NCBI RefSeq assembly: GCF_004358105.1 | Contig: NZ_SMYL01000002.1 | Span: 731,971 to 795,970, forward strand | DNA from: Sapientia aquatica | GTDB taxonomy: Bacteria > Pseudomonadota > Gammaproteobacteria > Burkholderiales > Burkholderiaceae_D | Length of the DNA: 64,000 nucleotides | Direction of reading: 5' to 3' | Shown: piece after piece, positions 34,349 to 44,090 of the stretch | Layout of the letters: every line of letters starts with the position of its first letter | Numbering within the stretch: the stretch's first letter is position 1 | The notes under the pieces: generated by a model | Told to the model about the DNA's origin: nothing | Seen by the model: only the letters and a program-made list of their open reading frames with translations | The model's database searches: none | Translations under genes and position numbers: made by a program

Positions 34349-36631
34349 CTATTTTTTACCTAATTCCCACCAAGTTGGCATCAATTGCTGAATCTGCGCT
34401 TGCCCAAAGCGATCATCAATTAAATAAATCACGCCCCGATCATTAGTCGTGCGTATTACACGACCAGCCGCTTGCACGACTTTTTGAATTCCCGGATATA
34501 GATAGGTGTAGTCGTAACCCGCGCCAAACAATTGCTGCATGCGTTGTTTGATTTGCTCGTTGATCGGATTAATTTGCGGCAAGCCCAACGTGGCGATGAA
34601 GGCCCCGATCAAACGTGCGCCGGGCAGGTCGATGCCTTCCGCGAAAGCGCCGCCCAATACGGCAAAACCTATTCCTTGGCTGTGGTTGGTGAAGTTAGCT
34701 AAAAACTGTCGTCGCGCATCTTCATCCATACGTCGGGTTTGCGGCCACAACGTGATGCTGGGGAAGCGTTGTTGAATCACGTTTGCGACCTGATCCATGT
34801 ACTCAAAGCTGCTGAAAAAAGCCAAATAATTGCCGGGCTGCTGTTGGTATTGCCCAGCGATTAATTCTGCGATTGGCGCTAAGGAATGTTGGCGTTCGGT
34901 GTAGCGGGTTGAGATGGTGTCGACCACATTGACCGCTAACTGATCGGCGCTAAACGGTGAAGCAACATCGATCCATGCGGTCTGGTCGGGCATGCCGAGT
35001 AAATCGGCAAAGTAATTCCACGGACTTAGCGTGGCCGAAAATAGCGTGCTGCTATGGCTTGCGGCCCAGCGCGGCTTGAGGAAGGGCGCGGGGACGATGT
35101 TGCGTAGGCACAGCGTTGTGTCGCTGTGGGTTCGGCTCAGATCAACGATGGAGTGATCGCCAAAGCTCTCCGCCAAGCGCGTGAATAACAAGGTGTCGAA
35201 ATAGAATTGCTGCAAATCTGGGCTAACTAGCGTGGGATTGTCGGCGAAGTAGCCGCCAATGTCGGCACACAACGTGGTTAATGCTTGGATAAATTTATCG
35301 GGCAATTCGGGCAATACAGCGTAGTTATTTTGCGCAAGGTGCGTCTCATCCGCGGTTTTATCAAACTGATTCCATTGCCGATTAACTCGATCCAATGATT
35401 TTTTTAACACGCTCGGCGCGAGCTTACGCACCGCCTTAAATGCGCGCTGGCTGAGTTGCGCGGAATACATATCGCGCGCACGTGACACCATGTTATGTGC
35501 TTCATCCACCAAGACGCCGATCTTCCACGATTCACTCAACGTTAGCCCATACAACATCGCATTCAAATCAAAGTAATAGTTGTAGTCACCCACAATCACA
35601 TCGCACCATTTCGCCATTTCGGTGCTGAGATAATAGGGGCAAACTTGGTGCGCTAAGGCGAGCGCGCGTAATTGGTTTTGATCGAGTAATGGCGCTGCAG
35701 CGGCGGCTAGACGGGCAGCGGGCAGGCGATCATAAAAACCTTTGGCTAGCGGGCAAGAATCCCCGTGACAAGCGTTTTCGGGGAATTCGCAAGCATTGGC
35801 TTTAGAAACTAATTCTAAGGATCGTAAGCTGGTCGGTGGCAGTTGCTCTTGTAGTGTTTGGATGGCGTGCAGGGCGAGTTGACGACCGGATGTTTTGGCG
35901 GCCAAGAAGAAAACTTTGTTCAGCTTATGTTCCGCGCTGGCTTTGAGCATAGGAAATAAACTGCCTATCGTTTTGCCGATGCCGGTCGGTGCTTGGGCTA
36001 ATAAGCTGCAAGCGCGATTGCTGGCTTTGTAGATTGCTTCCGATAATTCACGTTGTCCGGTTCGGAAGTTTGGATGTGGAAAACGCATTTCCTTAAACGC
36101 CGCATCGCGCCGCTGTCGATGCGCCATCTCTTGTTTAGCCCACGCTAAAAATTGCTCGCACAATTGCTGAAAAAACTCTTCTAATTCTTGCGCGCTATGT
36201 GGCTCAACCAAGACTGTTTCTTTTTGCGTATCTACCTGAAAGTAAATCAGCGCGACCTTAATCTGGGTGAGCTTGAGCTGCTGGCACAACAAATGTCCAT
36301 ACACTTTGGCTTGCGCCCAATGGAGTTGGCGGTGATTGGCTGGCATGTCGCTGAGTTCGCCGCGATAGGTTTTTATCTCTTCGATTTGCAGGTTTTGCGG
36401 GTCAAAACCATCGGCGCGGCCTTTGACTTGTAGCTCGCCGTGCATGCCTTCTAGCTTGACTTCACGTTGATAATTGGCGCCACGCCGCGCTGTGACTTGA
36501 GCATGTCCTTCGATGCCTTCTTGCGCGCTTGGAGCGGGCGTAAAGCGTAGATCGAGGTCGCCCCTTTTTGCGGTGAATTCGCATAAGGCGCGCACGGCGA
36601 CGCTGTACTGACTCGGCGTTGCGCTACTCAC
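34349..36631 (-). CDS. PD-(D/E)XK nuclease fused to XPD/DinG-like Fe-S helicase
   Basis: This 760-residue protein starts at a GTG whose TGA overlaps the upstream FAN1 gene's stop by 4 bp. Residues 60-115 look like a Cas4/RecB-type nuclease (Asp 74 in GRADGFD, then EEIKTYRG). An SF2 helicase follows. Walker A APTGIGKT is near residue 214. Four to five cysteines in NACEFPENACHGDSCP and HQVCPYY fit an XPD-type 4Fe-4S domain. DEAH in VLVDEAHNMV and motif VI QAAGRVIRT complete it. XPD/DinG relatives unwind DNA 5' to 3' in repair. The pairing with FAN1 and the SOS box upstream point to interstrand-crosslink or stalled-fork repair. Confidence 0.87.
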   Translation of the reverse strand: MSSATPSQYSVAVRALCEFTAKRGDLDLRFTPAPSAQEGIEGHAQVTARRGANYQREVKLEGMHGELQVKGRADGFDPQNLQIEEIKTYRGELSDMPANHRQLHWAQAKVYGHLLCQQLKLTQIKVALIYFQVDTQKETVLVEPHSAQELEEFFQQLCEQFLAWAKQEMAHRQRRDAAFKEMRFPHPNFRTGQRELSEAIYKASNRACSLLAQAPTGIGKTIGSLFPMLKASAEHKLNKVFFLAAKTSGRQLALHAIQTLQEQLPPTSLRSLELVSKANACEFPENACHGDSCPLAKGFYDRLPAARLAAAAAPLLDQNQLRALALAHQVCPYYLSTEMAKWCDVIVGDYNYYFDLNAMLYGLTLSESWKIGVLVDEAHNMVSRARDMYSAQLSQRAFKAVRKLAPSVLKKSLDRVNRQWNQFDKTADETHLAQNNYAVLPELPDKFIQALTTLCADIGGYFADNPTLVSPDLQQFYFDTLLFTRLAESFGDHSIVDLSRTHSDTTLCLRNIVPAPFLKPRWAASHSSTLFSATLSPWNYFADLLGMPDQTAWIDVASPFSADQLAVNVVDTISTRYTERQHSLAPIAELIAGQYQQQPGNYLAFFSSFEYMDQVANVIQQRFPSITLWPQTRRMDEDARRQFLANFTNHSQGIGFAVLGGAFAEGIDLPGARLIGAFIATLGLPQINPINEQIKQRMQQLFGAGYDYTYLYPGIQKVVQAAGRVIRTTNDRGVIYLIDDRFGQAQIQQLMPTWWELGKK

Positions 36632-38277
36632 TGCGCTTCCTCAAGCCATTCCAAATAGCACACCGAAATCGGCATGTTATGCAAGACGCAGTAGTCAATG
36701 AGGCGCAGCTGATTGTCTTGTAGCCTGTCACCCGGGCCTTTGACTTCAATCATGTTGTAGCGCTTTTCGTTCGGCCAAAATTGGATTAAATCGGGAAAGC
36801 CATTTCGATTGGCTTTGATGTCGGACAAAATGCGGTTAAACCAATGGCGCAGATGGGCAGCGGGGATGCAGCTTAGCGCAAGCTCTAGTAATTGCTCGTC
36901 TAGCGCGCCCCAAAACACAAAAGGCGATTGAATGCCTTGCTTAGTCTGGTAGGTGTCGCGGATTGCGCTCAAATAGTCCAATGAATCTAATTGCGCCAAG
37001 CACGCCGCAAAATCGTCTACACGCCGCGCATGAAAATCCGCGCTGGTTAAATCCACCGGTCCGCGATGAAACGGATGAAAGAATGCTCCCGGAATCGGCT
37101 TAAAAATCGCGGGCCAACACAGCAATCCAAACAGTGAATTAATCAACGTGTTTTCCACATAAAACACCGGCACATCGTCGTGCGTTAAATGATCGCGCAC
37201 CACACCTTCGACAAAGAAGGCTTCGGTCGGATAGGGCAGGCGTAATTGAATGGTGTTGATTTGAGTGGTGGCTGGTTTAGCCGGTTTTTGAACCCCAAGC
37301 TTACGGTGAATGCGCGGTGCGCTGCGTTGTAGTTGTTGAAGTTCGGCTTCGCTTTCGGGGTCTGTTAAGGCTTGCGTGAGCAGTTGCAATGCGGCGGCGC
37401 TGTCGCCTAATTTTTCTAAAACGCGGATGGTGCGTAGGCGGGTTCCGGGGTAATTGGTCGTGGCGTAAATCGCTAAGGCTTGCGGCCAGTCTTTGTTCTT
37501 TTCGGCTTGCTGACCGAGTTGGAATAGCAGCTTGGCGCGACGCCGTGCGATCCAATCGTTAGCGATACAGGTTTGGGTGAGTTGATGCAGGATTGCGTCA
37601 AGCGGCTCTTGGTTGTGCAACATGTCGCGACATACTTGCAGCGCAACGTAATCGTCAATATCGCGCCGCGTGCGAAAGCCGCGTGATTCTGGTGTGAAGG
37701 GGATGACCTCGTAGCGATAAATGCCAAGGTCAGAGAGCACAAATTCCGACCAATCTTGGTGCCAATTGCCAAAGAAAATTAAGCGTAGCCGCTCACACAG
37801 AGCTTTGTTGGTGATGTGGATGACGCAATCGCTCGATGCGTTAAACCAAGCCGAATACGGTTTAGGCTCAGTCTCGCGTTCGAGCAAAATAGTTAGCTGC
37901 TCGGTTTTGCGTAATTGCTTTTGTGCCGGCGTTAAGGCGAAGGCGCGCGCGATTTCGGGCTTTTGTAATAGCTCAAATAGCTGTTCTAAGCTCAGTAGCG
38001 GATCAAGCGTTAGCCAGCCCATTTCAATTAATGGCGCAAGCGCGGCATGCGTGTCGCCGAGTTCGGGATAGTTCAATTTGCTGACACGGAAATAATCGCC
38101 TTTACGCATCACCATGCGCACAAACAAGGCGCGGGAAGTTTCTGGCAAGCGCGCAAAGTCAGCGATAAAGCGGCGCTCTTGTTCAATCAACACATCGTCG
38201 TAGCGCTCGCCGACCCAATCCAGCACCAATTGAAAGTTATGGAGGTAATACAAGGGATTGGGCAGTACTTGATTCAT
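36628..38277 (-). CDS. FAN1-type VRR-NUC structure-specific nuclease
   Basis: This 549-residue protein matches bacterial homologues of FAN1. The N terminus has LYYLHNFQLVLDWV. The middle is helical and TPR-like (RRRAKLLFQLGQQAEKNKDWPQALAIY). The C-terminal VRR-NUC domain, about residues 480-545, has NGFPDLIQFW with the PD motif, MIEVKGPGDRLQDNQ with the E-x-K catalytic pair, and a final CYLEWLEE. FAN1 nucleases cut 5' flaps and unhook interstrand crosslinks. The start is ATG 38277. It is coupled to the helicase gene downstream, and a CTGT-N8-ACAG LexA box lies 42 bp upstream. Confidence 0.9.
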   Translation of the reverse strand: MNQVLPNPLYYLHNFQLVLDWVGERYDDVLIEQERRFIADFARLPETSRALFVRMVMRKGDYFRVSKLNYPELGDTHAALAPLIEMGWLTLDPLLSLEQLFELLQKPEIARAFALTPAQKQLRKTEQLTILLERETEPKPYSAWFNASSDCVIHITNKALCERLRLIFFGNWHQDWSEFVLSDLGIYRYEVIPFTPESRGFRTRRDIDDYVALQVCRDMLHNQEPLDAILHQLTQTCIANDWIARRRAKLLFQLGQQAEKNKDWPQALAIYATTNYPGTRLRTIRVLEKLGDSAAALQLLTQALTDPESEAELQQLQRSAPRIHRKLGVQKPAKPATTQINTIQLRLPYPTEAFFVEGVVRDHLTHDDVPVFYVENTLINSLFGLLCWPAIFKPIPGAFFHPFHRGPVDLTSADFHARRVDDFAACLAQLDSLDYLSAIRDTYQTKQGIQSPFVFWGALDEQLLELALSCIPAAHLRHWFNRILSDIKANRNGFPDLIQFWPNEKRYNMIEVKGPGDRLQDNQLRLIDYCVLHNMPISVCYLEWLEEAQ

Positions 38278-38318
38278 GGAAGGCGTGGTTTAGAGGCGCG
38301 GTAAGGGCGGTTTTGCTG

Positions 38319-38338
38319 ACTGTGATTTTATACAGTAT
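38319..38338 (-). promoter_or_regulatory. LexA (SOS) box of the FAN1-helicase operon
   Basis: ACTGTGATTTTATACAGTAT contains CTGT-N8-ACAG, the gammaproteobacterial/betaproteobacterial LexA pattern. It begins 42 bp before the FAN1 start codon, a normal operator position. Confidence 0.72.
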
Positions 38339-38495
38339 ATCAAGCTGCTTAAACCTTTCATAGGGAAAAGTATTTTTAGCGCTTTAAGCGTGTCTTAAAC
38401 CGGCAAAAAATGCCAAATTGCTATATTTCATGCGCTTTTCGCCACGTTAAATTCTTTCTTTGATTGTTCCTTGACGCGATCTAAATGCATCAATA

Positions 38496-38515
38496 TACTG
38501 TTTATATATACAGTA
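38496..38515 (+). promoter_or_regulatory. LexA (SOS) box of imuA-imuB-dnaE2
   Basis: TACTGTTTATATATACAGTA is a near-perfect SOS box (CTGT-N8-ACAG with an AT-rich core) ending 24 bp before the imuA start and just before its Shine-Dalgarno. Confidence 0.9.
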
Positions 38516-38539
38516 TATTTTACGTGCAGGAAATCAAAT

Positions 38540-39364
38540 ATGTTACCCATACAACAAGAACTGGGAGGCTTCGCTGCCCCCGCAATTGTTTCTGCCGGAG
38601 CCGCCGCCATGGCATCTGAAACGGCTGCCGCAGTCAATCCCGCTGCGCCCATATTTAACCCCGCAGCATTGCCAGAATTGCAGGGCGTGTGGCGCGCCAA
38701 TCAAATGGCCGTTAGTAGAACCGCGACCTGTTCCACCGGTTTTGACATCATCGACGACGAATTGCCCAGCCGTGGTTGGCCGCGTTCGGCTTTGATTGAA
38801 TTACTGCTGCAACAGTCCGGCATTGGCGAGATGCAGTTATTAAAACCAGTGCTATCGCAGTTATCGGTCAAGCAAAAAATCGTGCTGGTGCAACCGCCGT
38901 ATTTGCCGCAAGCCATGGCCTGCAAAAGCTGGGGCATTGCTACGCACAATTTACTGTGGATTAAAACCGCTAGCGCCGCCGACGCTTTATGGGCGACCGA
39001 GCAGATTTTAAAAAACGGTTGCGGCGGTGCGGTGATTTTGTGGCAATCGAATGTGCGTAATGAATCGCTGCGACGCTTGCACTTAGCCGCGCAATCTACC
39101 GATACCTGGTTGTGGTTAATGCGACCGTTGACGGCGCGCATGGATTCTTCACCGGCGCAGTTGCGTATTGCTCTGCGACCGGCAGCGGGCGGTATTTCGC
39201 TCAAAATCGTCAAACGGCGCGGCCCACTTTCTGGGCAACGCTTGTTTATTCCGCTGGTCACCATGCCAGTATCCCGTCACCCTTTGGAACAACAAAATGC
39301 GCCTGTGGTTGTGCGTACACGTCCCGTTGTTGGCACTCGAAGCGATACGTCCATCTTGGTCTGA
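38540..39364 (+). CDS. imuA: ImuA mutasome RecA-like protein
   Basis: This protein has 274 residues from ATG 38540, with CAGGAAA 7 bases upstream; a longer frame to 38471 would overlap the LexA box. After a low-complexity Ala/Pro start it shows the ImuA/SulA-like core. CSTGFDIIDDELPSRGWPRSALIELLLQ is followed by VLVQPPYLPQAMACKSWGI, LWATEQILKNGCGGAVILW and LRIALRPAAGG. ImuA proteins are RecA-related without a canonical Walker A and work with ImuB and DnaE2 in damage-induced mutagenesis. It heads a tightly packed three-gene SOS operon. Confidence 0.9.
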   Translation: MLPIQQELGGFAAPAIVSAGAAAMASETAAAVNPAAPIFNPAALPELQGVWRANQMAVSRTATCSTGFDIIDDELPSRGWPRSALIELLLQQSGIGEMQLLKPVLSQLSVKQKIVLVQPPYLPQAMACKSWGIATHNLLWIKTASAADALWATEQILKNGCGGAVILWQSNVRNESLRRLHLAAQSTDTWLWLMRPLTARMDSSPAQLRIALRPAAGGISLKIVKRRGPLSGQRLFIPLVTMPVSRHPLEQQNAPVVVRTRPVVGTRSDTSILV

Positions 39365-40766
39365 GCCCGGCTGTTACGCGGTGCTGCACCAAGGACGGAT
39401 TTTGGTCGCCTCGCACGAGGCGCTGCGGTGTGGCGTGCGCAGCGGGATGCGTGCGGGCGGCGTGTCGGCGGTTGCTCCCGATACGGTGATCTTGGATCGG
39501 AATATTGATAAAGAAAATTTAGCTTTAGATGCCATTGCGATGGCGTTGCTGCAATTTACGCCAGAAGTCGTCAACGTGGACGATGGCTGTATCGTGCTCG
39601 ATGTGTCGGCTAGCTTAACGCTGTTTGGTGGGCCGATTGCGATTTGTCAGCAAGTACTTAATAGCGTGCGCCGATTGGGATTTACCATTACTTTGGGCGC
39701 TGCGCCAACCGCCACTGGCGCATGGTTATTAGCCCGCCGCCCGCGTGAAAAATCGCGCGTGCTGCGTCGCCGCAGTCTGAGCATGAAAACCCTCACTTGG
39801 CTATTAGATCGTCTGGTCTGCACTATTTTGCCGCAAGCGCATAAGCACGAAGAATGGCTCACCGGTATCGGTGTCGTCACGTTGGGCGACATCCGCAAAC
39901 TACCGCGTCCCGGATTGTTACGCCGCACCGATCAATATTTGCTAGAACAACTCGACCGCGCTTACGGCCAAGTGCCGGAATTGTTTGAGTGGATACAAGT
40001 GCCGACCATCTTCTCAGCGCGCTTGGAAACCTACGACCGGATTGAACACGCCGATGCCCTAATGTTTGGCGCAACCCGTTTGATTCTGCAACTCACTGGC
40101 TGGTTAGTGTCGCTACATAAAGCCGTCTGTAATTTTGAATTATTGCTAGAACATGAACGCGGTCGCAACGCGATTGAACCGACCGTGATTGAAATTGGCC
40201 TAGCCGAACCCGCTTGGCACGAACAGCATTTACTACGCTTATTGCAAGAGCGCTTAGCGCGTACTGAACTGATCGCACCAGTGATTGCGATTCGCTTAGA
40301 AGTCAGAAAATTAGCCGAAATGCTGCCGCCGACAACCTCACTTTTTCCCGAGCCGGGTGGCACAAGCGCGGATTGGAATCGCTTAATGGAGCTGTTGATC
40401 GCGCGCGTCGGCAAAGAGGGCGTCTTAACGCCGGCGTGCGTACACGATTATCGGCCTGAAATCTGCAATACCTGGGTGCCAGTGACCGATCAACCCGACA
40501 ATAAAAACGACGAAGGCCAAATCGTCGAACGGCCTTTTTGGATATTAGCTAAACCGATCGCCTTACTAATGCGCGACGAGCGGCCTTTTTACGGTTCGCC
40601 CTTAAAGCTAGTGCGCGGGCCAGAACGGATTGAGGCTGGTTGGTGGGATAAACAAACCACGGCGCGTGATTACTTTGTGGCGCAAGACAATAACGCGAGT
40701 TGCTACTGGATTTATCTAGAACGCACGCGCGAGCCGCGTTGGTATTTGCATGGACTATATGCCTAA
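39297..40766 (+). CDS. imuB: ImuB, catalytically inactive Y-family polymerase homologue
   Basis: This protein has 489 residues from ATG 39297, overlapping the end of imuA by 68 bp. It has the Y-family layout: palm/finger RLWLCVHVPLLALEAIRP at the start, VNVDDGCIVLDVSASLTLFGG and FTITLGAAPTATGAWLLAR. The thumb/little-finger region is IGVVTLGDIRKLPRPGLLRR. The DE pair expected in active DinB (for example SIDE) is replaced here by VNVDD-G, in line with ImuB acting as a non-catalytic bridge between DnaE2, the beta clamp and ImuA. A long C-terminal tail (IVERPFWILAKPI) is typical. Confidence 0.92.
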   Translation: MRLWLCVHVPLLALEAIRPSWSEPGCYAVLHQGRILVASHEALRCGVRSGMRAGGVSAVAPDTVILDRNIDKENLALDAIAMALLQFTPEVVNVDDGCIVLDVSASLTLFGGPIAICQQVLNSVRRLGFTITLGAAPTATGAWLLARRPREKSRVLRRRSLSMKTLTWLLDRLVCTILPQAHKHEEWLTGIGVVTLGDIRKLPRPGLLRRTDQYLLEQLDRAYGQVPELFEWIQVPTIFSARLETYDRIEHADALMFGATRLILQLTGWLVSLHKAVCNFELLLEHERGRNAIEPTVIEIGLAEPAWHEQHLLRLLQERLARTELIAPVIAIRLEVRKLAEMLPPTTSLFPEPGGTSADWNRLMELLIARVGKEGVLTPACVHDYRPEICNTWVPVTDQPDNKNDEGQIVERPFWILAKPIALLMRDERPFYGSPLKLVRGPERIEAGWWDKQTTARDYFVAQDNNASCYWIYLERTREPRWYLHGLYA

Positions 40767-40768
40767 CC

Positions 40769-43700
40769 ATGTCGTCCTTCACATCCAATATTCCGGAGTA
40801 CGCCGAACTCCAGTGCTTTAGTCACTATACATTTCTACGCGGTGCATCAGCTCCAGAGCAACTGGTGCAACGTGCTGCCAAACTCGGCTATCACAGCTTA
40901 GCCATTACCGATGAATGCACGTTGGCTGGCGTGGTGAAGGCGCATGTCGAAGCCAAGCGGCTAGGCTTGTCACTCATCATCGGCAGCCAAATCTGCATCA
41001 CACCGGAAGACGGCAGTAGCCCCTTTATGCTGATTATTTTGGCGATGAATAAAAACGGCTACGGCAATTTATCCGAACTTATCACGGTAGCCAGAACCCG
41101 CAGCGACAAAGGCACGTATTTAGCCAGACCGCGCGATATTGCTGATCCGATAGGCGATTTAGCGCATCTAAAAGGTTTGCCTGATTGCCAAATCATCTTG
41201 GCCCCAGAATACGGCATTAGCCATGACAAGCTAGAGCGCCAAGCGGCGTGGCTGATCCAATGCGCACCGGGACGCGCACGCATTGCCTTAACCTTGCATC
41301 ACCGCGTGCACGACGAAGCTCATAAAGCCGTGGTGTCTTCGGTGGCTGAAGAATACGGTTTGCCAGTTACCGCCACCGGCGACGTGTGCATGCATGTGCG
41401 TTCGTACAAAACCATTCAAGATACGATGACCGCGATTCGACATGGGATTCCGGTGGCGCAATGCGGTTATCGACTCGCGCCCAATGCCGAGCAACATCTG
41501 CGCTCGCGCCTGCGACTTGGCAATTTATATTCACGTTCCGCACTCAATGAAACCATTTTGGTCGCTAGTTTATGTACCTTTTCGTTGGATGAATTGAAGT
41601 ACGAATATCCTGATGAACTCGTACCACCCGGCGCTACACCGGCCAGTTATCTGCGCCAAGAAAGCTATATCGGCGCGCATTGGCGCTATCCCGGCGGCAT
41701 TCCCGCTAACGTGCAATCTCAGCTTGAACATGAATTGCAACTCATCGAAGAGATGCGTTACGAGAGTTATTTTTTAACCGTCTATGACATCGTGCGCTTC
41801 GCCCGCAATCAGCGCATTTTGTGCCAAGGGCGCGGATCGGCGGCCAATAGCGCGGTGTGTTATTGCTTAGGTATTACCGAAGTCGATCCATCACGCGGCA
41901 CGTTATTGTTTGAGCGTTTTATTTCCAAAGAACGCAACGAGCCGCCTGATATCGACGTCGATTTTGAACACCAACGGCGCGAAGAAGTAATTCAATACAT
42001 CTACAACAAATACGGTCGGCTACGAGCCGCCTTAACTGCTGTGGTCATTACCTACCGCCCGCGTAGCGTGTTGCGCGACGTGGGTAAAGCTTTGGGCGTG
42101 GATTTGTCCATCGTCGATAAAGTCGCCAAAGCCAGCCATCGCTGGGCCGGCAAGGCCGATTTGAAGAAGCGCTTAAGCGATTGCGGCTTTGATCCCGATT
42201 CGGATATTGCCGAGCAATGGAATGAATTGACCGAAAAGCTCATGCGCTTTCCGCGTCATCTAAGCCAGCATCCGGGCGGCTTCATCATTTCGCATTCCAA
42301 ATTATCGCGCTTGGTGCCGATAGAAAACGCCGCCATGGTTGATCGCTCGATTGTGCAATGGGATAAGGACGATATCGACGCGGTGGGATTGATGAAGATT
42401 GATATTCTGGCGCTCGGCATGCTTAGTTGCATACGCCGCGCTTTAGCGATTGTGTCCGAGCGGCGCGGCGAGCCGTTTGAGTTGCAAGACATTCCCGCCG
42501 AAGACGCCGCCACATACGACATGATTAGCAAGGCCGATACGGTCGGCGTATTTCAGATCGAAAGCCGCGCCCAAATGTCGATGCTGCCGCGTCTGCAACC
42601 TCGGCAGTTTTATGATTTGGTAATCGAAGTCGCCATCATCCGCCCCGGCCCAATTCAGGGTGGCATGATTCATCCGTATTTGCGCCGCCGCCAAGGCATT
42701 GATCCGGTGGATTACCCTAGTCCTGCGATGGAAGCGGTCTTGTCGCGCACGCTGGGTATTCCGATCTTTCAAGAACAAGTCATGCAGATTGCCATGGTGG
42801 CTGCTGGTTTTTCTGCCGGCGAGGCCGATCAATTACGCCGCGCCATGGCCGCATGGAAGCGCAAAGGCGGTTTGGAACAGTTTGAAGATAAACTCATGTC
42901 CGGCATGGCCGAACGTGGCTATAGCACCGAATTTGCGGTTGGCATCATCGGCCAGATTCGCGGCTTTGCCGAGTACGGCTTCCCCGAATCGCATGCCGCC
43001 AGTTTTGCCTTATTGGCCTACGCCAGTAGCTGGCTGAAATGCCACGAACCGGCGGCTTTTTTAACTGCGCTACTAAACAGCCAACCGATGGGTTTTTACT
43101 CAACTTCAGCACTGGTTCAAGATGCACGTCGCCACGGCGTGGTGGTGCTGGCGGTCGACGTGATGATTAGCAATTGGGAAAGCCGCTTAGAGCCCGATGG
43201 TGCAGTTCGACTCGGCATGAATAACGTTAAAGGCCTAGAGCGCGAAGCCGCTTGGCGCATCGAAGAAGCCCGCGCTATTCGCCCGTTTGCCCACACGCGC
43301 GATCTAGCAGCACGGGCCCAACTTAACGCCGGCCACATCAAAGCCCTAGCTGCTGCCAACGCTCTGTTTTCCATGAGCGGCAATCGTCGTCAAGCACTCT
43401 GGCAAGCTGTCGCCAGCGTGCCCGACAAAGGATTGCTGCGCATGGCCACCATTGAGGAAGAGGATTTGCAACTCGAAGCCCCTAGCGAAGGCGCCAATAT
43501 CGTGGCCGATTACCGTCATCTAGGTTTAACCCTAGGCCGACACCCGCTAGCCTTGCTACGTCAACGCCTACGCGCCATGCGTTTTTGCGCCGCCGACGAG
43601 CTCAACACTTTCCCCGACGGCAAACTAGCGCGTGGCTGCGGCATCGTCACCGTTCGCCAGCGTCCCGAAACCGCCAAGGGCGTAACCTTTGTCACATTGG

Positions 43701-43903
43701 AAGACGAAACCGGCAACGTCAACGTAATCGTCTGGCCCAATCTAATGGAAAAACAACGCACCGAATTATTACGCGCGCGTTTGTTAGGTGTGTACGGCAA
43801 GTGGCAAGCCCAAAACAACGTGCGCCATTTAGTCGCAATGCGCTTGGTGGATTTGTCGCATTTATTGGGCGAGTTGGAGACGCGGAGTCGGAATTTTTCG
43901 TAA
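40769..43903 (+). CDS. dnaE2: Error-prone DNA polymerase III alpha-type subunit DnaE2
   Basis: This protein has 1,044 residues from ATG 40769, 2 bp after the imuB stop. It has an N-terminal PHP domain (HYTFLRGASAPEQLVQRAAKLGYHSLAITDE). The polymerase core has the catalytic triplet D394-I-D396-V-D398 (PPDIDVDFEHQRREE). The SAANSAVCYCLGITEVDP, HPGGFIIS and FPESHAASFALLAYASSWLKCHEPAAF motifs follow, then helix-hairpin-helix and OB domains (VTFVTLEDETGNVNVIVWP). It performs translesion synthesis with ImuA and ImuB after DNA damage. Length and motifs are those of DnaE2 rather than the replicative DnaE1 (about 1,160 residues). Confidence 0.96.
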   Translation: MSSFTSNIPEYAELQCFSHYTFLRGASAPEQLVQRAAKLGYHSLAITDECTLAGVVKAHVEAKRLGLSLIIGSQICITPEDGSSPFMLIILAMNKNGYGNLSELITVARTRSDKGTYLARPRDIADPIGDLAHLKGLPDCQIILAPEYGISHDKLERQAAWLIQCAPGRARIALTLHHRVHDEAHKAVVSSVAEEYGLPVTATGDVCMHVRSYKTIQDTMTAIRHGIPVAQCGYRLAPNAEQHLRSRLRLGNLYSRSALNETILVASLCTFSLDELKYEYPDELVPPGATPASYLRQESYIGAHWRYPGGIPANVQSQLEHELQLIEEMRYESYFLTVYDIVRFARNQRILCQGRGSAANSAVCYCLGITEVDPSRGTLLFERFISKERNEPPDIDVDFEHQRREEVIQYIYNKYGRLRAALTAVVITYRPRSVLRDVGKALGVDLSIVDKVAKASHRWAGKADLKKRLSDCGFDPDSDIAEQWNELTEKLMRFPRHLSQHPGGFIISHSKLSRLVPIENAAMVDRSIVQWDKDDIDAVGLMKIDILALGMLSCIRRALAIVSERRGEPFELQDIPAEDAATYDMISKADTVGVFQIESRAQMSMLPRLQPRQFYDLVIEVAIIRPGPIQGGMIHPYLRRRQGIDPVDYPSPAMEAVLSRTLGIPIFQEQVMQIAMVAAGFSAGEADQLRRAMAAWKRKGGLEQFEDKLMSGMAERGYSTEFAVGIIGQIRGFAEYGFPESHAASFALLAYASSWLKCHEPAAFLTALLNSQPMGFYSTSALVQDARRHGVVVLAVDVMISNWESRLEPDGAVRLGMNNVKGLEREAAWRIEEARAIRPFAHTRDLAARAQLNAGHIKALAAANALFSMSGNRRQALWQAVASVPDKGLLRMATIEEEDLQLEAPSEGANIVADYRHLGLTLGRHPLALLRQRLRAMRFCAADELNTFPDGKLARGCGIVTVRQRPETAKGVTFVTLEDETGNVNVIVWPNLMEKQRTELLRARLLGVYGKWQAQNNVRHLVAMRLVDLSHLLGELETRSRNFS

Positions 43904-44035
43904 GGCCAAGGAGTGCGCGCAATGCTAATTGTAGATAACACCAAAGCCAATCTTAGCCTGGCGGCATAATCCGCTCGGCGCGTTTCTTTTTAGGGACAAC
44001 AATCGCCTTCATTCCATTCGCGACTGCAGCTAACA

Positions 44036-44072
44036 ATAAAAAAATGGGCAACTCGCAAGTCGCCCATTTTGC
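44036..44072. terminator. Bidirectional terminator between dnaE2 and the small exported protein gene
   Basis: AAAAATGGGCAACT and AGTCGCCCATTTT arms flank CGCA, with an A-run on the left and T-run on the right, so it can end transcription from both convergent genes; the minus-strand U-tract is the longer. Confidence 0.8.
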
Positions 44073-44090
44073 TCATGTTTGCACCGCGCA

